Under the pieces are notes generated by a model. That model did not search any database and was not told the origin of the DNA. It saw only the letters and a list, made by a program, of their open reading frames with translations. Source: Mariniphaga sp. (lineage in GTDB: Bacteria > Bacteroidota > Bacteroidia > Bacteroidales > Prolixibacteraceae). Taken from it: a stretch of DNA of 64,000 nucleotides. Of this stretch, positions 33,635-43,603 are shown one piece after another; within the stretch, counting starts at the first letter, position 1; each line of letters starts with the position of its first letter. The translations under genes and the position numbers were made by a program. The stretch lies in NCBI GenBank assembly GCA_024636975.1, contig JAGXGA010000061.1, positions 1-64,000 on the forward strand, read 5' to 3'.

Positions 33635-36367
33635 TTATGAGGACACAAATTCCTTTTCTTCAAAAGCAGACTTAATGATTCTTTCCTGAGCCTGAGTATG
33701 AATTTCCATTAAACCAACAGCAGGACTTGCACTTTCAGGCCGGCCAATAAATTTAAATCCTACCGATGAGAGTTTCCGGTTAATGAATGGCCAGGCTCCC
33801 ATATTTTCAGGCTCATCCTGTGCCCATACTAAATTACGGGTTTTGTATTTTTTCAGAATTTTATTTATCTGTTCGTTGGGAATAGGATGAATTTGTTCGA
33901 GACGTATAACAGCAACCTTCTCAATACCATTTTCATGTTTATGTTTCTCAAGCGAATAATACAACCTGCCGGTAGTAAATACAACTTTCTCAACAATCTC
34001 AGGGTCAGCCATCGGGTCATCAATCACTTCATGAAACCTGCCTTTTGCCAGTTCATCAATCTTTGATACGACTTGCGGGTGGCGAAGTAAGCTCTTTGGC
34101 GTGAATACCACTAAAGGTAAACGTATCTTCATCTTCACCTGGCGGCGGAGCAGATGGAACATATTGGCAGGCGTTGTAGGGACCACAACCTGTATATTAT
34201 TGTTTGCCGACAGTTCCAGAAACCGTTCTATACGACCGCTGGAATGTTCAGGCCCCTGGCCTTCGTATCCATGAGGCAGAAACATTACCAGGTTATTCAT
34301 CAGTCCCCATTTTTCGTAGGCAGAAGTAATGTACTGATCGACCACAACCTGAGCCACGTTATTAAAATCTCCGAACTGGGCCTCCCAAATTGTTAACCCA
34401 TTTGGTTGTGCCAGTGCAAATCCGTACTCGAAACCAAGCACTGCATATTCCGACAGTGACGAGTTATAAAAATAAACCTCGGCCTGGTTTTCTGAGATAT
34501 ATTTTAAAGGGAAGTATTTCTCATCGGTCCCCTCCACCACAAAAGATGCATGCCTGTGGGCAAATGTACCCCTTTCGCTGTCCTGTCCGCTGAGCCGCAC
34601 CGGATGGCCTTCGTCGGCAAGAGTGCCATACGCCAGTAGTTCCGCCATAGCCCAGTCAAGGCGGTCATCATGAATCATCATACGTCGGTCGGAAATTATG
34701 CGATTCACCTTATTGAAGAAAACAAGATCTTCGGGGAGTTTGGTAATCTTTTCAGCAACACGGATCAGGTCATCCCGTTCAACGCCTGTTTTAACTGAAA
34801 GCTCGAACATCGATTTCTGAGGCAATTCATAGGAGGCATATTCGTTCATGAGAAATTTGCGGATAACTAACCGATCAATTTTCTTGGAGTCTTCGAATTT
34901 TTCTTCCAGAAACTGACTAAATTCCTTTATTTCTTTCCGGACATCATCACGGGATATGATTCCCAGTTTTTCAAGCCTATCGGCATAAATTTCCAGGGGA
35001 TTGGGATGATTGGCAATTGCCTTGTATAATACTGGTTGAGTAAACCGCGGTTCGTCGCCTTCGTTGTGCCCGTATTTACGATAACAAAGAATATCGATAA
35101 ATACATCGGAATCAAACTTCTGCCTGAATTCCATTGCCAGCTCAATTGTATAAACCAACGCTTCAACATCATCGCCGTTTACATGAAAAACAGGTGATCG
35201 GGTTACCTTTGCAACGTCGGTGCAGTAGGTACTGGAACGTGCATCGAGATAGGAAGTAGTGAAGCCAACCTGATTATTGATAATCAGATGAATGGTACCT
35301 CCTGTGCGGTATCCATTCAATTGCGACATCTGAACGGACTCATAAACTACTCCCTGGGCAGCAATAGCAGCGTCGCCGTGTATAATGATACCGGCTGCTT
35401 TATTATAATCGCTTTTATAAACAGAGTTGATCCGTGACCTTACCATACCCTGCACAATAGGTCCAACAGCTTCAAGATGGGAAGGATTGGGCATGAGCTT
35501 AAGCTTTACCTTTTTCCCAAAATCGGTCATTACTTCATTCTCGTAGCCCAAATGATACTTTACATCTCCATTCCATATGTCCTCTTCATATTCCTTTCCA
35601 TAAAACTCCTTAAAGATATTATCGTAAGGCTTCTCAAGGATATTGGCAAGTATATTCAACCGCCCGCGGTGTGCCATACCAATCACAAATTCTTCAATGC
35701 CCAGTTCTGCACCTCGTTCAATAATAGCATCAAGAGAAGGAATAAGGCTTTCGGCTCCCTCAAGTGAGAACCTTTTTTGGCCTACAAACTTCTTGTGAAT
35801 AAAGTTTTCAAATCCGACTGCAATTTTGAGATGGTAAAATATATCCTTGCGTTTATCAGGTGAAAGTTCCTGTGAATTACGAGTGCTTTCCATGTTTTCT
35901 TTCAGCCACTGCAACACTTCAGGCTTTCGTATATAAACATATTCCACACCAATTGAACTGCAATAGGTTGCTTCCAGATGATCGATTATATCCTTCAGTT
36001 TTGCCGGGCCAATACCAATATCAGCACCTGCCTGAAAGGTTGTATCCAGATCTTCCTCACTTAATCCAAAATTATCAATATCAAGTGTAGGGACATACTG
36101 ACGCCTCGTTCTCACGGGATTCGTTTTAGTAAAAAGATGGCCACGCTGGCGATACCCGTGTATAAGGCTTAATATCGCAAATTCTTTATTAATATCACCT
36201 GCCATCGACATTGCCTGCCTTACAGGGTAATTGGCACGTGCCAATTCAAAACCTGCAAAAAAATGCTGCCAACTCTTATCGAGAGTTTCGGGGTCTTTAA
36301 GATATATTTGGTAAAGGTCATCTACAGTTTCCTGTTCCTGATTGCCTACTGATGAAAATTTATCCAT
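33635..36367 (-). CDS. odhA: 2-oxoglutarate dehydrogenase E1 component
   Basis: E1 decarboxylates 2-oxoglutarate with thiamine diphosphate in the TCA cycle. From the ATG at 36367 (MDKFSSVGN) it is 910 residues; the frame extends ten codons further to 36397, but the family starts with MDKF-type sequence. The N-terminal E2-contact region has YLKDPETLDKSWQHFFAGF. The ThDP-binding part holds HGDAAIAAQGVVYE and NNQVGFTT, and the late part GQDSERGTFAHRHA and HGYEGQGPEHSSGRIERFL. All are typical, and the length is right for a full SucA-type E1. odhB follows after 12 bp. Ferredoxin-linked nifJ elsewhere in the window means that both oxidative and reductive 2-oxoacid chemistry may occur. Confidence 0.96.
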   Translation of the reverse strand: MDKFSSVGNQEQETVDDLYQIYLKDPETLDKSWQHFFAGFELARANYPVRQAMSMAGDINKEFAILSLIHGYRQRGHLFTKTNPVRTRRQYVPTLDIDNFGLSEEDLDTTFQAGADIGIGPAKLKDIIDHLEATYCSSIGVEYVYIRKPEVLQWLKENMESTRNSQELSPDKRKDIFYHLKIAVGFENFIHKKFVGQKRFSLEGAESLIPSLDAIIERGAELGIEEFVIGMAHRGRLNILANILEKPYDNIFKEFYGKEYEEDIWNGDVKYHLGYENEVMTDFGKKVKLKLMPNPSHLEAVGPIVQGMVRSRINSVYKSDYNKAAGIIIHGDAAIAAQGVVYESVQMSQLNGYRTGGTIHLIINNQVGFTTSYLDARSSTYCTDVAKVTRSPVFHVNGDDVEALVYTIELAMEFRQKFDSDVFIDILCYRKYGHNEGDEPRFTQPVLYKAIANHPNPLEIYADRLEKLGIISRDDVRKEIKEFSQFLEEKFEDSKKIDRLVIRKFLMNEYASYELPQKSMFELSVKTGVERDDLIRVAEKITKLPEDLVFFNKVNRIISDRRMMIHDDRLDWAMAELLAYGTLADEGHPVRLSGQDSERGTFAHRHASFVVEGTDEKYFPLKYISENQAEVYFYNSSLSEYAVLGFEYGFALAQPNGLTIWEAQFGDFNNVAQVVVDQYITSAYEKWGLMNNLVMFLPHGYEGQGPEHSSGRIERFLELSANNNIQVVVPTTPANMFHLLRRQVKMKIRLPLVVFTPKSLLRHPQVVSKIDELAKGRFHEVIDDPMADPEIVEKVVFTTGRLYYSLEKHKHENGIEKVAVIRLEQIHPIPNEQINKILKKYKTRNLVWAQDEPENMGAWPFINRKLSSVGFKFIGRPESASPAVGLMEIHTQAQERIIKSAFEEKEFVSS

Positions 36368-36440
36368 TTTTAAGTTTAATATTGGTAATGAAAACAACGC
36401 AGAATTTTGAAAGTTTATTCTGCGACAGGCATTATCAATG

Positions 36441-36448
36441 CAAATTTA
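36441..36448 (-). promoter_or_regulatory. Bacteroidota -7 motif upstream of odhA
   Basis: The minus strand reads taaatttg, matching TAnnTTTG, about 73 bp upstream of the odhA ATG at 36367. No clear -33 element is seen, so this is tentative. Confidence 0.35.
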
Positions 36449-36620
36449 GTTTTTAATTTTAATTCACTGATTCCGTGACTTAATTATCAATACTTTATCA
36501 ACTGCTACTTAATCAAAAAGAGCATAATAGCTGATTAACTAAACTATAACATCAACCTTTTGCTTAAATAAACCCTACACAATCGAAACAAAAAGATATT
36601 AAAGTATGTTTTAAAATATT

Positions 36621-37448
36621 ATGAAAAAGTTAACAGCAGCAATATTCTTTTTTATTGCCATTGGCAACAGCTATGCGCAAACAGTAGAAAAAGAAGTTGT
36701 CGACAATATTTTCAGGGGAACGCGGCTAGTAAATGAACACTCTGTAAACATGCCCGATAAAGGCGAGTTACTTTTTTTAATTCAGCACCGGTTCGGGGAA
36801 ATTGATGGCGGAATTTACGAACTGTTTGGGCTCGATCAGGCAACTATGCGCCTGGGATTTGAGTATGGATTTGGCAACCACTTTACTGCCGGATTTGGCC
36901 GTAGTTCATGGCTAAAAACATATGATTTATTTGTTAAGTCCAGAATCACTGAGCAGCATCAAAATTTCCCCTTTTCCTTAGGGATAGTAGCAGGAACGTC
37001 AATTCCCACACTTCGAAATTATTTCCCTGAAGCTGAAAACTCACTGCTTTCAAAATCGTCAGGAAGCGTTCAGTTGCTGTTAGCCAAAACAATCGGGAAC
37101 TTCGGATTTCAATTATCGCCGGGAATTCTTTCCACAGGTTACCTTCATTCACAAAATGGCAGCATTATTTTAATTACTACCGGAATTGCAGGATCGGTGA
37201 AGATTTCAGATCTTTTTTCGGCCAGCGTTGAATACCTCCATTCATTTCATTCGGAATATTCAAGTACTCATCCTCTTTCAATTGGTGTAGACATTGATAC
37301 AAGAGGACATTTATTTCAATTGATATTATCAAACTCGCAACAAATGTTTTCTCAGGGTCTGCATACAGTCACGCAGGGAACCTGGAGTGAAGGACAGTTG
37401 TATTTTGGTTTTAATCTTATCAGGGAATTCAGAATTAAATACTACTAA
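36621..37448 (+). CDS. Predicted outer-membrane beta-barrel, DUF5777-like
   Basis: The product is 275 residues with a signal peptide (KKLTAAIFFFIAIGNSYAQ). The remainder is alternating hydrophobic/polar strands with Gly and aromatic ends (LGFEYGFGNHFTAGFGRSS, then SFHSEYSSTHPLSIGVDID), typical of an eight-to-twelve-strand outer-membrane barrel. The start (RLVNEHSVNMPDKGELLFLIQHRFG) resembles DUF5777 family barrels found near cytochromes and Rieske proteins in Bacteroidota. It is 2 bp before the Rieske gene, so they are one operon and may share a periplasmic redox role (inference). Confidence 0.76.
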   Translation: MKKLTAAIFFFIAIGNSYAQTVEKEVVDNIFRGTRLVNEHSVNMPDKGELLFLIQHRFGEIDGGIYELFGLDQATMRLGFEYGFGNHFTAGFGRSSWLKTYDLFVKSRITEQHQNFPFSLGIVAGTSIPTLRNYFPEAENSLLSKSSGSVQLLLAKTIGNFGFQLSPGILSTGYLHSQNGSIILITTGIAGSVKISDLFSASVEYLHSFHSEYSSTHPLSIGVDIDTRGHLFQLILSNSQQMFSQGLHTVTQGTWSEGQLYFGFNLIREFRIKYY

Positions 37449-37450
37449 TT

Positions 37451-37858
37451 ATGGAAAGGAAAGAATTCGTGCGTAAAGTTGCTATCAGCAGCAGTGTATT
37501 GCTATCGGCACCGTTTCTCTTCAGTGCCTGCAGTGATGATGACGATGATATGCTGGACGGACCGGTTACAATTGATTTAAACGATGAAAACTTTTCATCT
37601 CTTCAAACGGTTGGAGGATTTGCATATGCCGGCGATATAATTGTTATCCGTTCGGGGGAAAACAGCTACACTGCCCTTTCTAAAATCTGCACACATGAAT
37701 CATGTACGGTATCTTACAACCATAGCAGCAATCAATTGCCTTGCCCCTGTCATGGCTCAGTCTTTTCAACTACAGGTGCTGTAATAAACGGACCGGCACA
37801 AGCTAGTTTAAAAGTATACCCGGTATTAAAGGAAGGGAATGTTTTGATTATAACTTAA
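37451..37858 (+). CDS. Rieske [2Fe-2S] lipoprotein
   Basis: The product is 135 residues. The N-terminus has a basic head (ERKEFVRK) and a hydrophobic stretch ending FLFSACSDDDDD, a lipoprotein-type signal with a following Asp-rich stretch. The cluster ligands are in order: CTH (about 80-82) and CPCHG (about 98-102), so two Cys and two His are provided with 16 residues between; an extra Cys (ESC) may support the usual disulphide with CPC. It therefore should carry a Rieske 2Fe-2S centre outside the cytoplasm. No cytochrome b or arsenite oxidase subunit is beside it; the only partner in the operon is the barrel protein. Confidence 0.86.
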   Translation: MERKEFVRKVAISSSVLLSAPFLFSACSDDDDDMLDGPVTIDLNDENFSSLQTVGGFAYAGDIIVIRSGENSYTALSKICTHESCTVSYNHSSNQLPCPCHGSVFSTTGAVINGPAQASLKVYPVLKEGNVLIIT

Positions 37859-37976
37859 TAATCAATATTTCCTGCTCAATTCCATAAAAGCATTCACCCC
37901 TATTAAAGCTTAAAATTACACAAATACGGTTGCAGAAAAAGACACAAATAACTACACGAAATTTCAAAAGAAGTAT

Positions 37977-38243
37977 TTATTCGACCGTATAATGCTTCCT
38001 GATTTTAGTATAAATATCCCAAACACATTCCAAACCGGCAGGAAATATTAAATAATCGCCAGGCTTAATGGTTATGGAATCGAACTCTGAAACAACTGTA
38101 GCAGTACCTTCAATAATGTAACAATGCTCAGTTTTCTCGTAGTACCATTCTATTTTATCTTCTTCATGTTCCCATACCGGCCATGAAAACACACCTGCTT
38201 CTTCTAATTCCTCCTGTTCCGGCTGTTCAATATCAATTCTCAT
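37977..38243 (-). CDS. Small cupin-domain protein
   Basis: The product is 88 residues, one compact cupin fold of the DUF861 type. The motif KTEHCYIIEGTATVV with WPVWEHEEDK before it and IKPGDYLIFPAGLECVWDI after it gives the two conserved cupin motifs. Only part of the usual metal-ligand His set is evident. It is likely a cytoplasmic sugar- or amine-related binding or enzyme protein, and similar cupins are common and poorly defined. It is monocistronic, between plus-strand genes. Confidence 0.8.
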   Translation of the reverse strand: MRIDIEQPEQEELEEAGVFSWPVWEHEEDKIEWYYEKTEHCYIIEGTATVVSEFDSITIKPGDYLIFPAGLECVWDIYTKIRKHYTVE

Positions 38244-38372
38244 TGCTGTCTTTTTTGCAAAAATAAAAAAGAAACCTAATCTGTTAACTCTAATTACAAA
38301 TAAAAAGAAGCATTAATAAATTTGCATCTCTAATTATACAACAAAATAATTATTTACTGAACCTGTTATTGG

Positions 38373-38380
38373 TAGTTTTG
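38373..38380 (+). promoter_or_regulatory. Bacteroidota -7 motif upstream of methyltransferase
   Basis: The motif tagttttg fits TAnnTTTG and lies 26 bp before the ATG at 38407. No good -33 TTG is found. Confidence 0.38.
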
Positions 38381-38406
38381 TTTAAAAATACTTAATTTTA
38401 ACGACA

Positions 38407-39000
38407 ATGAGTGAATTCTGGAATGAAAGATTTGCTTCAGACGTATATGCATATGGTACAAATCCCAATCAGTTTTTAAAAACACAGTTGCAATTGCTAA
38501 AGCCGGGAAAAATATTATTCCCCGCTGAAGGCGAAGGGAGGAATGCTGTTTATGCAGCAGAACTCGGATGGGAAGTCCACGCATTTGACAGCAGCAGTGA
38601 AGCAGCAAAAAAAGCGGAAAGACTTTCTGCATCCAGAAATGTTTCTATAAATTATGAAATTTCTGATTTAAGTGAAATTCATTACGATGAACATGAGTTT
38701 GACTGCATCGCACTAATTTTTTTCCATTTACATCCCGATAATAGAAATTCTTTCCATGCACAAATGCTAAACCTGTTAAAGCCGGGAGGTATTCTCTTAG
38801 TCGAAGGATTCTCTAAAAAACAAATTGGAAGAAATACAGGCGGTCCAAAAAACATCAATATGCTGTTTTCTAAAGAAGAATTGCAAAACGATTTTCATTC
38901 AGCTTCAACTTACGATATCAGAGAAGATGACGTTAAGCTAAATGAGGGCATCTATCATCAGGGAATTGCTTCGGTTATCAGGGTTATTGCAGTTAAGTAA
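38407..39000 (+). CDS. Class I SAM-dependent methyltransferase, tellurite-resistance-like
   Basis: The product is 197 residues. After an N-terminal FWNERFASDVYAYGTNPN (the WdeRf..yvYGt.Pn pattern typical of the TehB-like group), the SAM-binding motif LFPAEGEGRNAVYAAE (about 37-52) replaces the usual GxGxG, a known variation of this group. Later motifs are FDSSSEAAKKAE and a KPGGILLVEGF strand (about 124-134). It is cytoplasmic. Substrates in this family include thiols, thiopurines and metalloid oxyanions; which applies is not known. Its gene is followed by the DUF5916 protein after 42 bp. Confidence 0.86.
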   Translation: MSEFWNERFASDVYAYGTNPNQFLKTQLQLLKPGKILFPAEGEGRNAVYAAELGWEVHAFDSSSEAAKKAERLSASRNVSINYEISDLSEIHYDEHEFDCIALIFFHLHPDNRNSFHAQMLNLLKPGGILLVEGFSKKQIGRNTGGPKNINMLFSKEELQNDFHSASTYDIREDDVKLNEGIYHQGIASVIRVIAVK

Positions 39001-39042
39001 CCTTGTATTTATTACCTTCGCTTTTTTTTAATTCATTCTGCA

Positions 39043-41190
39043 TTGAAAACATTTATTTTCTTCGTATCAATCATAATTTTTGTATTGCCCCCTGTTTACT
39101 CTCAGGAAAAAATTAATGCCATACGTGCTGAGGAGCCTCCGTCGATCGACGGGCATGTTGTTGAACCAGCATGGGAGAAAGCATTTGTAGTGGATGAATT
39201 TTACCAGCGTGAACCGGATGAAGGTGCGCCGGTATCAGAAAAAACACAATTTTTTACCTGCTACGATGAACATCATATTTACTTTGCTGTAAAGTGCTGG
39301 GATAATCCAAACGATATTACTGCCAAGGAAATGGCCCGGGATGTAAGCCTTGGTAACGATGACCGCATTCAGATAATTTTGGATACATACCTTGATGGCC
39401 GGAATGGATATTGGTTCCAGATCGGGCCACGTGGGTCGATTGGTGATGCTTTAATCAGCGAGAATGGCGCTGCATTTAATAAGGAGTGGGATGGATTATG
39501 GACAGGCAAAGCAACAATAAAAGATTACGGATGGGAAGCAGAAATAGCAATACCATTTAAGTCTCTTGGCTTTGATAAATCAAATTCACAATGGGGCATA
39601 AAATTTATCAGGCATATAGTTAAAAATATAGAATCATCATACTGGCCGGAAGCAAACTTAAATACACATAAATTCCAGGTATCGGATGCAGGCATTCTAA
39701 ATGGCATAGAAAACATAACCCAGGGGATCGGGCTCGACATATCACCCTATATAGTTACAGGACTCGATAACCGACGAAATGAAAAAGGGGATCCTAAACT
39801 CACAGGAGGTGTCGACTTATTTTACCAGATTACGCCCAGCCTGCGTTCTTCGGTAACAATTAATACCGATTTTGCAGAAACGGAAGTGGATGACAGACAA
39901 ATTAATTTAACCCGCTTTAGCTTACACTTTCCTGAAAAGCGTGATTTTTTCCTTGATGGTTCCAACTATTTTCAGTTTGGTATAGAAGGAGATGATGCCA
40001 ATCCGGTATCGCGGCGGCTTATGCCCTTCTTTTCGCGCAGGATGGGCCTGGATAAAGATGGCCTGCCAATTCCTGTTAATTTCGGTGCAAAATTTACCGG
40101 TCAGCATAAAAACTGGAATCTTGGATTACTACATATAAACGACAGCCGTGAAACCGGTAACCACAATTTTTCGGTAATGCGCATTTCCCATAACATTGGA
40201 AAACAATCATCGGTAGGAATTATTGGCACACGCGGAAATGCTGTTGCCCCCTCAGAAAACCTTGTTGCCGGAGCTGACTTAAAAATATCCACCTCTACGT
40301 TTCAAGGCAACAAAAATGCATCCGTCATACTTTTCGGATTAAAGTCGTCTACTGAAAACATAGAAAATAAAAATAATGCATGGGGTGCACAGATTGCCTA
40401 TCCAAACGACTTTATCAATACCCGGCTGGGGTACCATCAGATTGATAAAAATTTCATGGCCGGAATAGGGTTTGTTCCCCGCACCAATATTAAAGAAACT
40501 TACGGTGGAATAGAACTGGGACCCCGACCAAATAAATTTGGTATTATGCAGTTATTGGTTGGTGGAACTTTTAATTACATCACTAACCATGAAACCGGGA
40601 AAATGGAAACCAGGGAGTTTGACCTGAAACCTTTAGGTATTCGATTTTTTTCCGGTGAAGAAATAACTTATTTGCTAAAAAATCAATATGAGAGCCTGCT
40701 GAATGATTTCCGTATTTTTAATGATATCTATATCCCAAAAAATGAATATAACTGGTGGCGACACGAGGCAAGCCTCAAAACAAAAGGAGCAAGAAATCTA
40801 TGGGGAGAAGCAGCCTATGGGTTTGGGAATTTTTTCAACGGCACCAGAAAAGATATAAAGCTAAAGGCCAACTGGAAAATAGCAGTTCCGTTTTTTTTAG
40901 GAGGAACCTTTACCCAAAACTATGTAGAACTCCCCAACGGCAGATTCATTGCCAATATATATCAGCTCAATGCCAACATATTATTCAGTCCCGATATCAC
41001 CCTATATAATTTTGTGCAATATGACAATGCCAGTAAAAATGCCGGCTGGCAATCGCGCTTTCAGTGGATAATAACTCCCGGAAATGAAATTATCATTGCC
41101 TGGAATTCATTATTTCTTCAGCAGGAAGGTCCTTTCTATATGGAGGAAAGTACTTTAAGATTAAAACTGAAATACAACATAAGATTTTAG
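39043..41190 (+). CDS. DUF5916 family outer-membrane protein with CBM9-like domain
   Basis: The product is 715 residues, starting at a TTG, with a signal peptide (KTFIFFVSIIIFVLPPVYS). The first 210 residues form a carbohydrate-binding-family-9-like domain: EPPSIDGHVVEPAWEKA, then DNPNDI, EMARDVSLGNDDRIQIIL and WGIKFIRH. The rest matches the DUF5916 barrel region with many aromatic-ended strands, ending in the outer-membrane-like RLKLKYNIRF with final Phe. The family is exclusive to Bacteroidota and relatives and often lies near peptidase or DUF genes; no function is established. A protein-rather than carbohydrate-related role has been suggested for some neighbours, but not shown here. Confidence 0.84.
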   Translation: MKTFIFFVSIIIFVLPPVYSQEKINAIRAEEPPSIDGHVVEPAWEKAFVVDEFYQREPDEGAPVSEKTQFFTCYDEHHIYFAVKCWDNPNDITAKEMARDVSLGNDDRIQIILDTYLDGRNGYWFQIGPRGSIGDALISENGAAFNKEWDGLWTGKATIKDYGWEAEIAIPFKSLGFDKSNSQWGIKFIRHIVKNIESSYWPEANLNTHKFQVSDAGILNGIENITQGIGLDISPYIVTGLDNRRNEKGDPKLTGGVDLFYQITPSLRSSVTINTDFAETEVDDRQINLTRFSLHFPEKRDFFLDGSNYFQFGIEGDDANPVSRRLMPFFSRRMGLDKDGLPIPVNFGAKFTGQHKNWNLGLLHINDSRETGNHNFSVMRISHNIGKQSSVGIIGTRGNAVAPSENLVAGADLKISTSTFQGNKNASVILFGLKSSTENIENKNNAWGAQIAYPNDFINTRLGYHQIDKNFMAGIGFVPRTNIKETYGGIELGPRPNKFGIMQLLVGGTFNYITNHETGKMETREFDLKPLGIRFFSGEEITYLLKNQYESLLNDFRIFNDIYIPKNEYNWWRHEASLKTKGARNLWGEAAYGFGNFFNGTRKDIKLKANWKIAVPFFLGGTFTQNYVELPNGRFIANIYQLNANILFSPDITLYNFVQYDNASKNAGWQSRFQWIITPGNEIIIAWNSLFLQQEGPFYMEESTLRLKLKYNIRF

Positions 41191-41519
41191 CTGAATGAAA
41201 CAAAATTGTTTTTTATTCGTTCTTAATGTTGTTACCAGCTATCCAAACTTTTTAGGTTCATCGAACTTTAAAATCAAAATCGGCAGGAAAATTGCATGGA
41301 TATTTATTTTGATCACGTTCATATACCACAAACGTTCTAATATTAAATTAGTTGGATTATAAGTGGAAAGAAAATAAAAAAAGAATTTTAATTTTTGGAA
41401 TGTTATAAGTATTTATTATAATTGCATCCGAATTTCAATCAATTCTCGTCTCCACTTTAATTTTCCAAAAAAGATTATCATTAAATTTTAATAAGGATAA
41501 GAGAATAATACTTTATACA
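41191..41519. other. 329-bp spacer upstream of rho
   Basis: No gene or RNA is recognised. The stretch is AT-rich, with no strong inverted repeat. A promoter for rho must lie here or just upstream, but I cannot point to a good -33/-7 pair. It may hold a rho leader used for autoregulation (known in other bacteria), without visible motif. Confidence 0.4.
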
Positions 41520-43454
41520 ATGTACGACATTTTAGAATTAAACAAAAAACTTGTCCCTGAATTACGCGATATAGCGAAGGGACTAAAAATTAAACGTGTA
41601 GAAGCCTACAAAAAACAAGATCTGATATATAAGATACTTGATACACAAGCCATTCAGGAAGCGGAAAAGAATGTAAAAAAAGATAATCCGCAAGACCAAA
41701 ACGAGAAAAAAGAAGAGAGATCATCGTTCAGGAATTTTTTACGTAAAAAACAAGATACTGATGATACTCAGAGCCAGGATAATTCCGATAGGGGGAGACG
41801 TCAGCGCCGTGATCGAATTGAGCCTGTTACCAAAGCTCAGCGTATGGAGGTACAAGCAAAGAAGCCGAATATAAAGGAAAGCAATATTCAGTCAAGGCAG
41901 GATCAGATTAAGGCAATAATCCAGGGATTTAATGATAAGACAAAAGGTCCTAAGGAAGAAAAAAAACCTGAAGAAGCTCCTCAGCAACAACAACAGCAAC
42001 AGCAATCACAGCAACCGCAACCGCAGTTAGAACATCAGCAACCGCAGCAGCAGCAATCACAACAACAGCAACCCCAACAAAAGCAACCACCGAAACAACA
42101 TCAGGCTAAAGGAAAAAGTGAAGAACAGAAAAAAGAAGATACTCAACCGGCTGCCCAGCAGAATCAAAATCATAAGCCTTCAGTAGAAGTAAAGCATAAA
42201 AAAGAAAATAAAGATCAGGATAAACCTAAAATCCTGAAGAAAGAGTTCCGGGAGCATAAACCCCATCAGCAAAAACAAAACGGGAACCAGCAATCGGGAG
42301 GTTACCAGTCAAATAACAGCAAGTATTATGAATTTGACGGAATTGTAACCAACACCGGCGTACTTGAAATCCTCCAGGATGGATACGGCTTTCTCCGGTC
42401 TTCAGATTTCAACTACCTGAACTCACCAGATGATGTTTATGTATCACAATCACAGATAAAGCTATTTGGGTTAAAAACCGGTGACACTTTAACCGGCACC
42501 GTCAGGCCACCTAAAGAAGGTGAAAAATACTTTCCGCTTATAAAAGTCCTGGAGATTAATGGCCGCAGCCCGGCGTATATTCGCGACCGTGTACCTTTTG
42601 ATCACCTTACACCGCTCTTTCCTGATGAAAAATTTGAACTTACCGGCAACGGTCACGACAATATTTCGACCCGTGTGGTTGATATGTTCGCACCTATCGG
42701 TAAAGGACAGCGCGGGCTTATTGTAGCACAACCCAAAACAGGTAAAACAGTTTTACTGAAAGAAATTGCAAATGCCATTGCTGCCAACAATCCTGAGGTG
42801 TACATGATTGTGCTCCTTATTGACGAACGCCCTGAAGAGGTAACAGATATGGCCCGCAGCGTTAATGCAGAAGTAGTTTCATCAACTTTTGATGAACCTG
42901 CCGACAAGCATGTACGTGTTGCAAATATTGTACTCGAAAAAGCCAAACGGTTGGTTGAATGCGGCCACGATGTAGTGATCCTGCTTGATTCAATAACCAG
43001 GTTAGCCCGTGCCTATAATACTGTCCAGCCAGCATCCGGGAAAGTGCTTTCAGGTGGTGTTGATGCAAATGCACTGCATAAACCAAAACGTTTCTTTGGT
43101 GCCGCAAGAAATATTGAGGAAGGTGGATCACTTACCATTCTGGCTACCGCTCTTACAGAGACAGGGTCAAAAATGGATGAGGTAATATTTGAAGAATTTA
43201 AAGGAACCGGTAACATGGAACTCCAGCTCGACAGGAAATTGTCGAACAAAAGGATATTCCCTTCAGTGGATATTCCTTCTTCAAGTACCCGACGCGAGGA
43301 TCTGCTTATTCGCAAAGATATGCTCGACAAGCTTTGGATACTAAGAAACTATCTTGGTGATATGAATTCACTCGAAGCCATGGAATTTATGAAAACCAGG
43401 CTTATGCGGTCAAATTCAGTAGCTGAATTCCTCACGTCTATGAACGACGGATAG
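41520..43454 (+). CDS. rho: Transcription termination factor Rho with Gln-rich insertion
   Basis: Rho is a hexameric RNA helicase that ends transcription. The 644 residues are about 225 longer than E. coli Rho. Residues 1-40 form the N-terminal helical bundle ([18 protein letters not shown]). A charged and Gln-rich disordered insertion (about 45-275, including runs of Gln coded by caa and cag) follows. The RNA-binding cold-shock-like domain is at about 280-365 ([19 protein letters not shown]) and the ATPase domain from about 395 with Walker A PKTGKT (about 406), a Walker [17 protein letters not shown], and the Q-loop region. Long insertions are common in Bacteroidota Rho and affect RNA contact or phase separation in some species. 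The gene ends in a strong terminator. Confidence 0.96.
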   Translation: MYDILELNKKLVPELRDIAKGLKIKRVEAYKKQDLIYKILDTQAIQEAEKNVKKDNPQDQNEKKEERSSFRNFLRKKQDTDDTQSQDNSDRGRRQRRDRIEPVTKAQRMEVQAKKPNIKESNIQSRQDQIKAIIQGFNDKTKGPKEEKKPEEAPQQQQQQQQSQQPQPQLEHQQPQQQQSQQQQPQQKQPPKQHQAKGKSEEQKKEDTQPAAQQNQNHKPSVEVKHKKENKDQDKPKILKKEFREHKPHQQKQNGNQQSGGYQSNNSKYYEFDGIVTNTGVLEILQDGYGFLRSSDFNYLNSPDDVYVSQSQIKLFGLKTGDTLTGTVRPPKEGEKYFPLIKVLEINGRSPAYIRDRVPFDHLTPLFPDEKFELTGNGHDNISTRVVDMFAPIGKGQRGLIVAQPKTGKTVLLKEIANAIAANNPEVYMIVLLIDERPEEVTDMARSVNAEVVSSTFDEPADKHVRVANIVLEKAKRLVECGHDVVILLDSITRLARAYNTVQPASGKVLSGGVDANALHKPKRFFGAARNIEEGGSLTILATALTETGSKMDEVIFEEFKGTGNMELQLDRKLSNKRIFPSVDIPSSSTRREDLLIRKDMLDKLWILRNYLGDMNSLEAMEFMKTRLMRSNSVAEFLTSMNDG

Positions 43455-43476
43455 AAAAGATAAATACTCTCAGTTA

Positions 43477-43510
43477 AAAGCAGGCTTGAAAGCCTGCTTT
43501 TTTTATTTTT
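43477..43510 (+). terminator. Rho-independent terminator of rho
   Basis: Perfect arms aaagcaggct (43477-43486) and agcctgcttt (43491-43500) with loop tgaa, followed by a T-rich run (tttttatttt). It lies 23 bp after the rho stop. Confidence 0.9.
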
Positions 43511-43603
43511 ATCAATTATAAATTACATTTAATTGTCATTTTTGTTATCTGCACATTACAATTTCATTTAAAAACTGTTATTTTTGTGCAAAAATATTAA
43601 GCA

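Noticed and set aside
41970-42130. A simple-sequence phase-variable CAA/CAG tract in rho.
   Set aside because: The tract is imperfect and length changes by whole codons would keep the frame; nothing suggests on-off switching of an essential gene.
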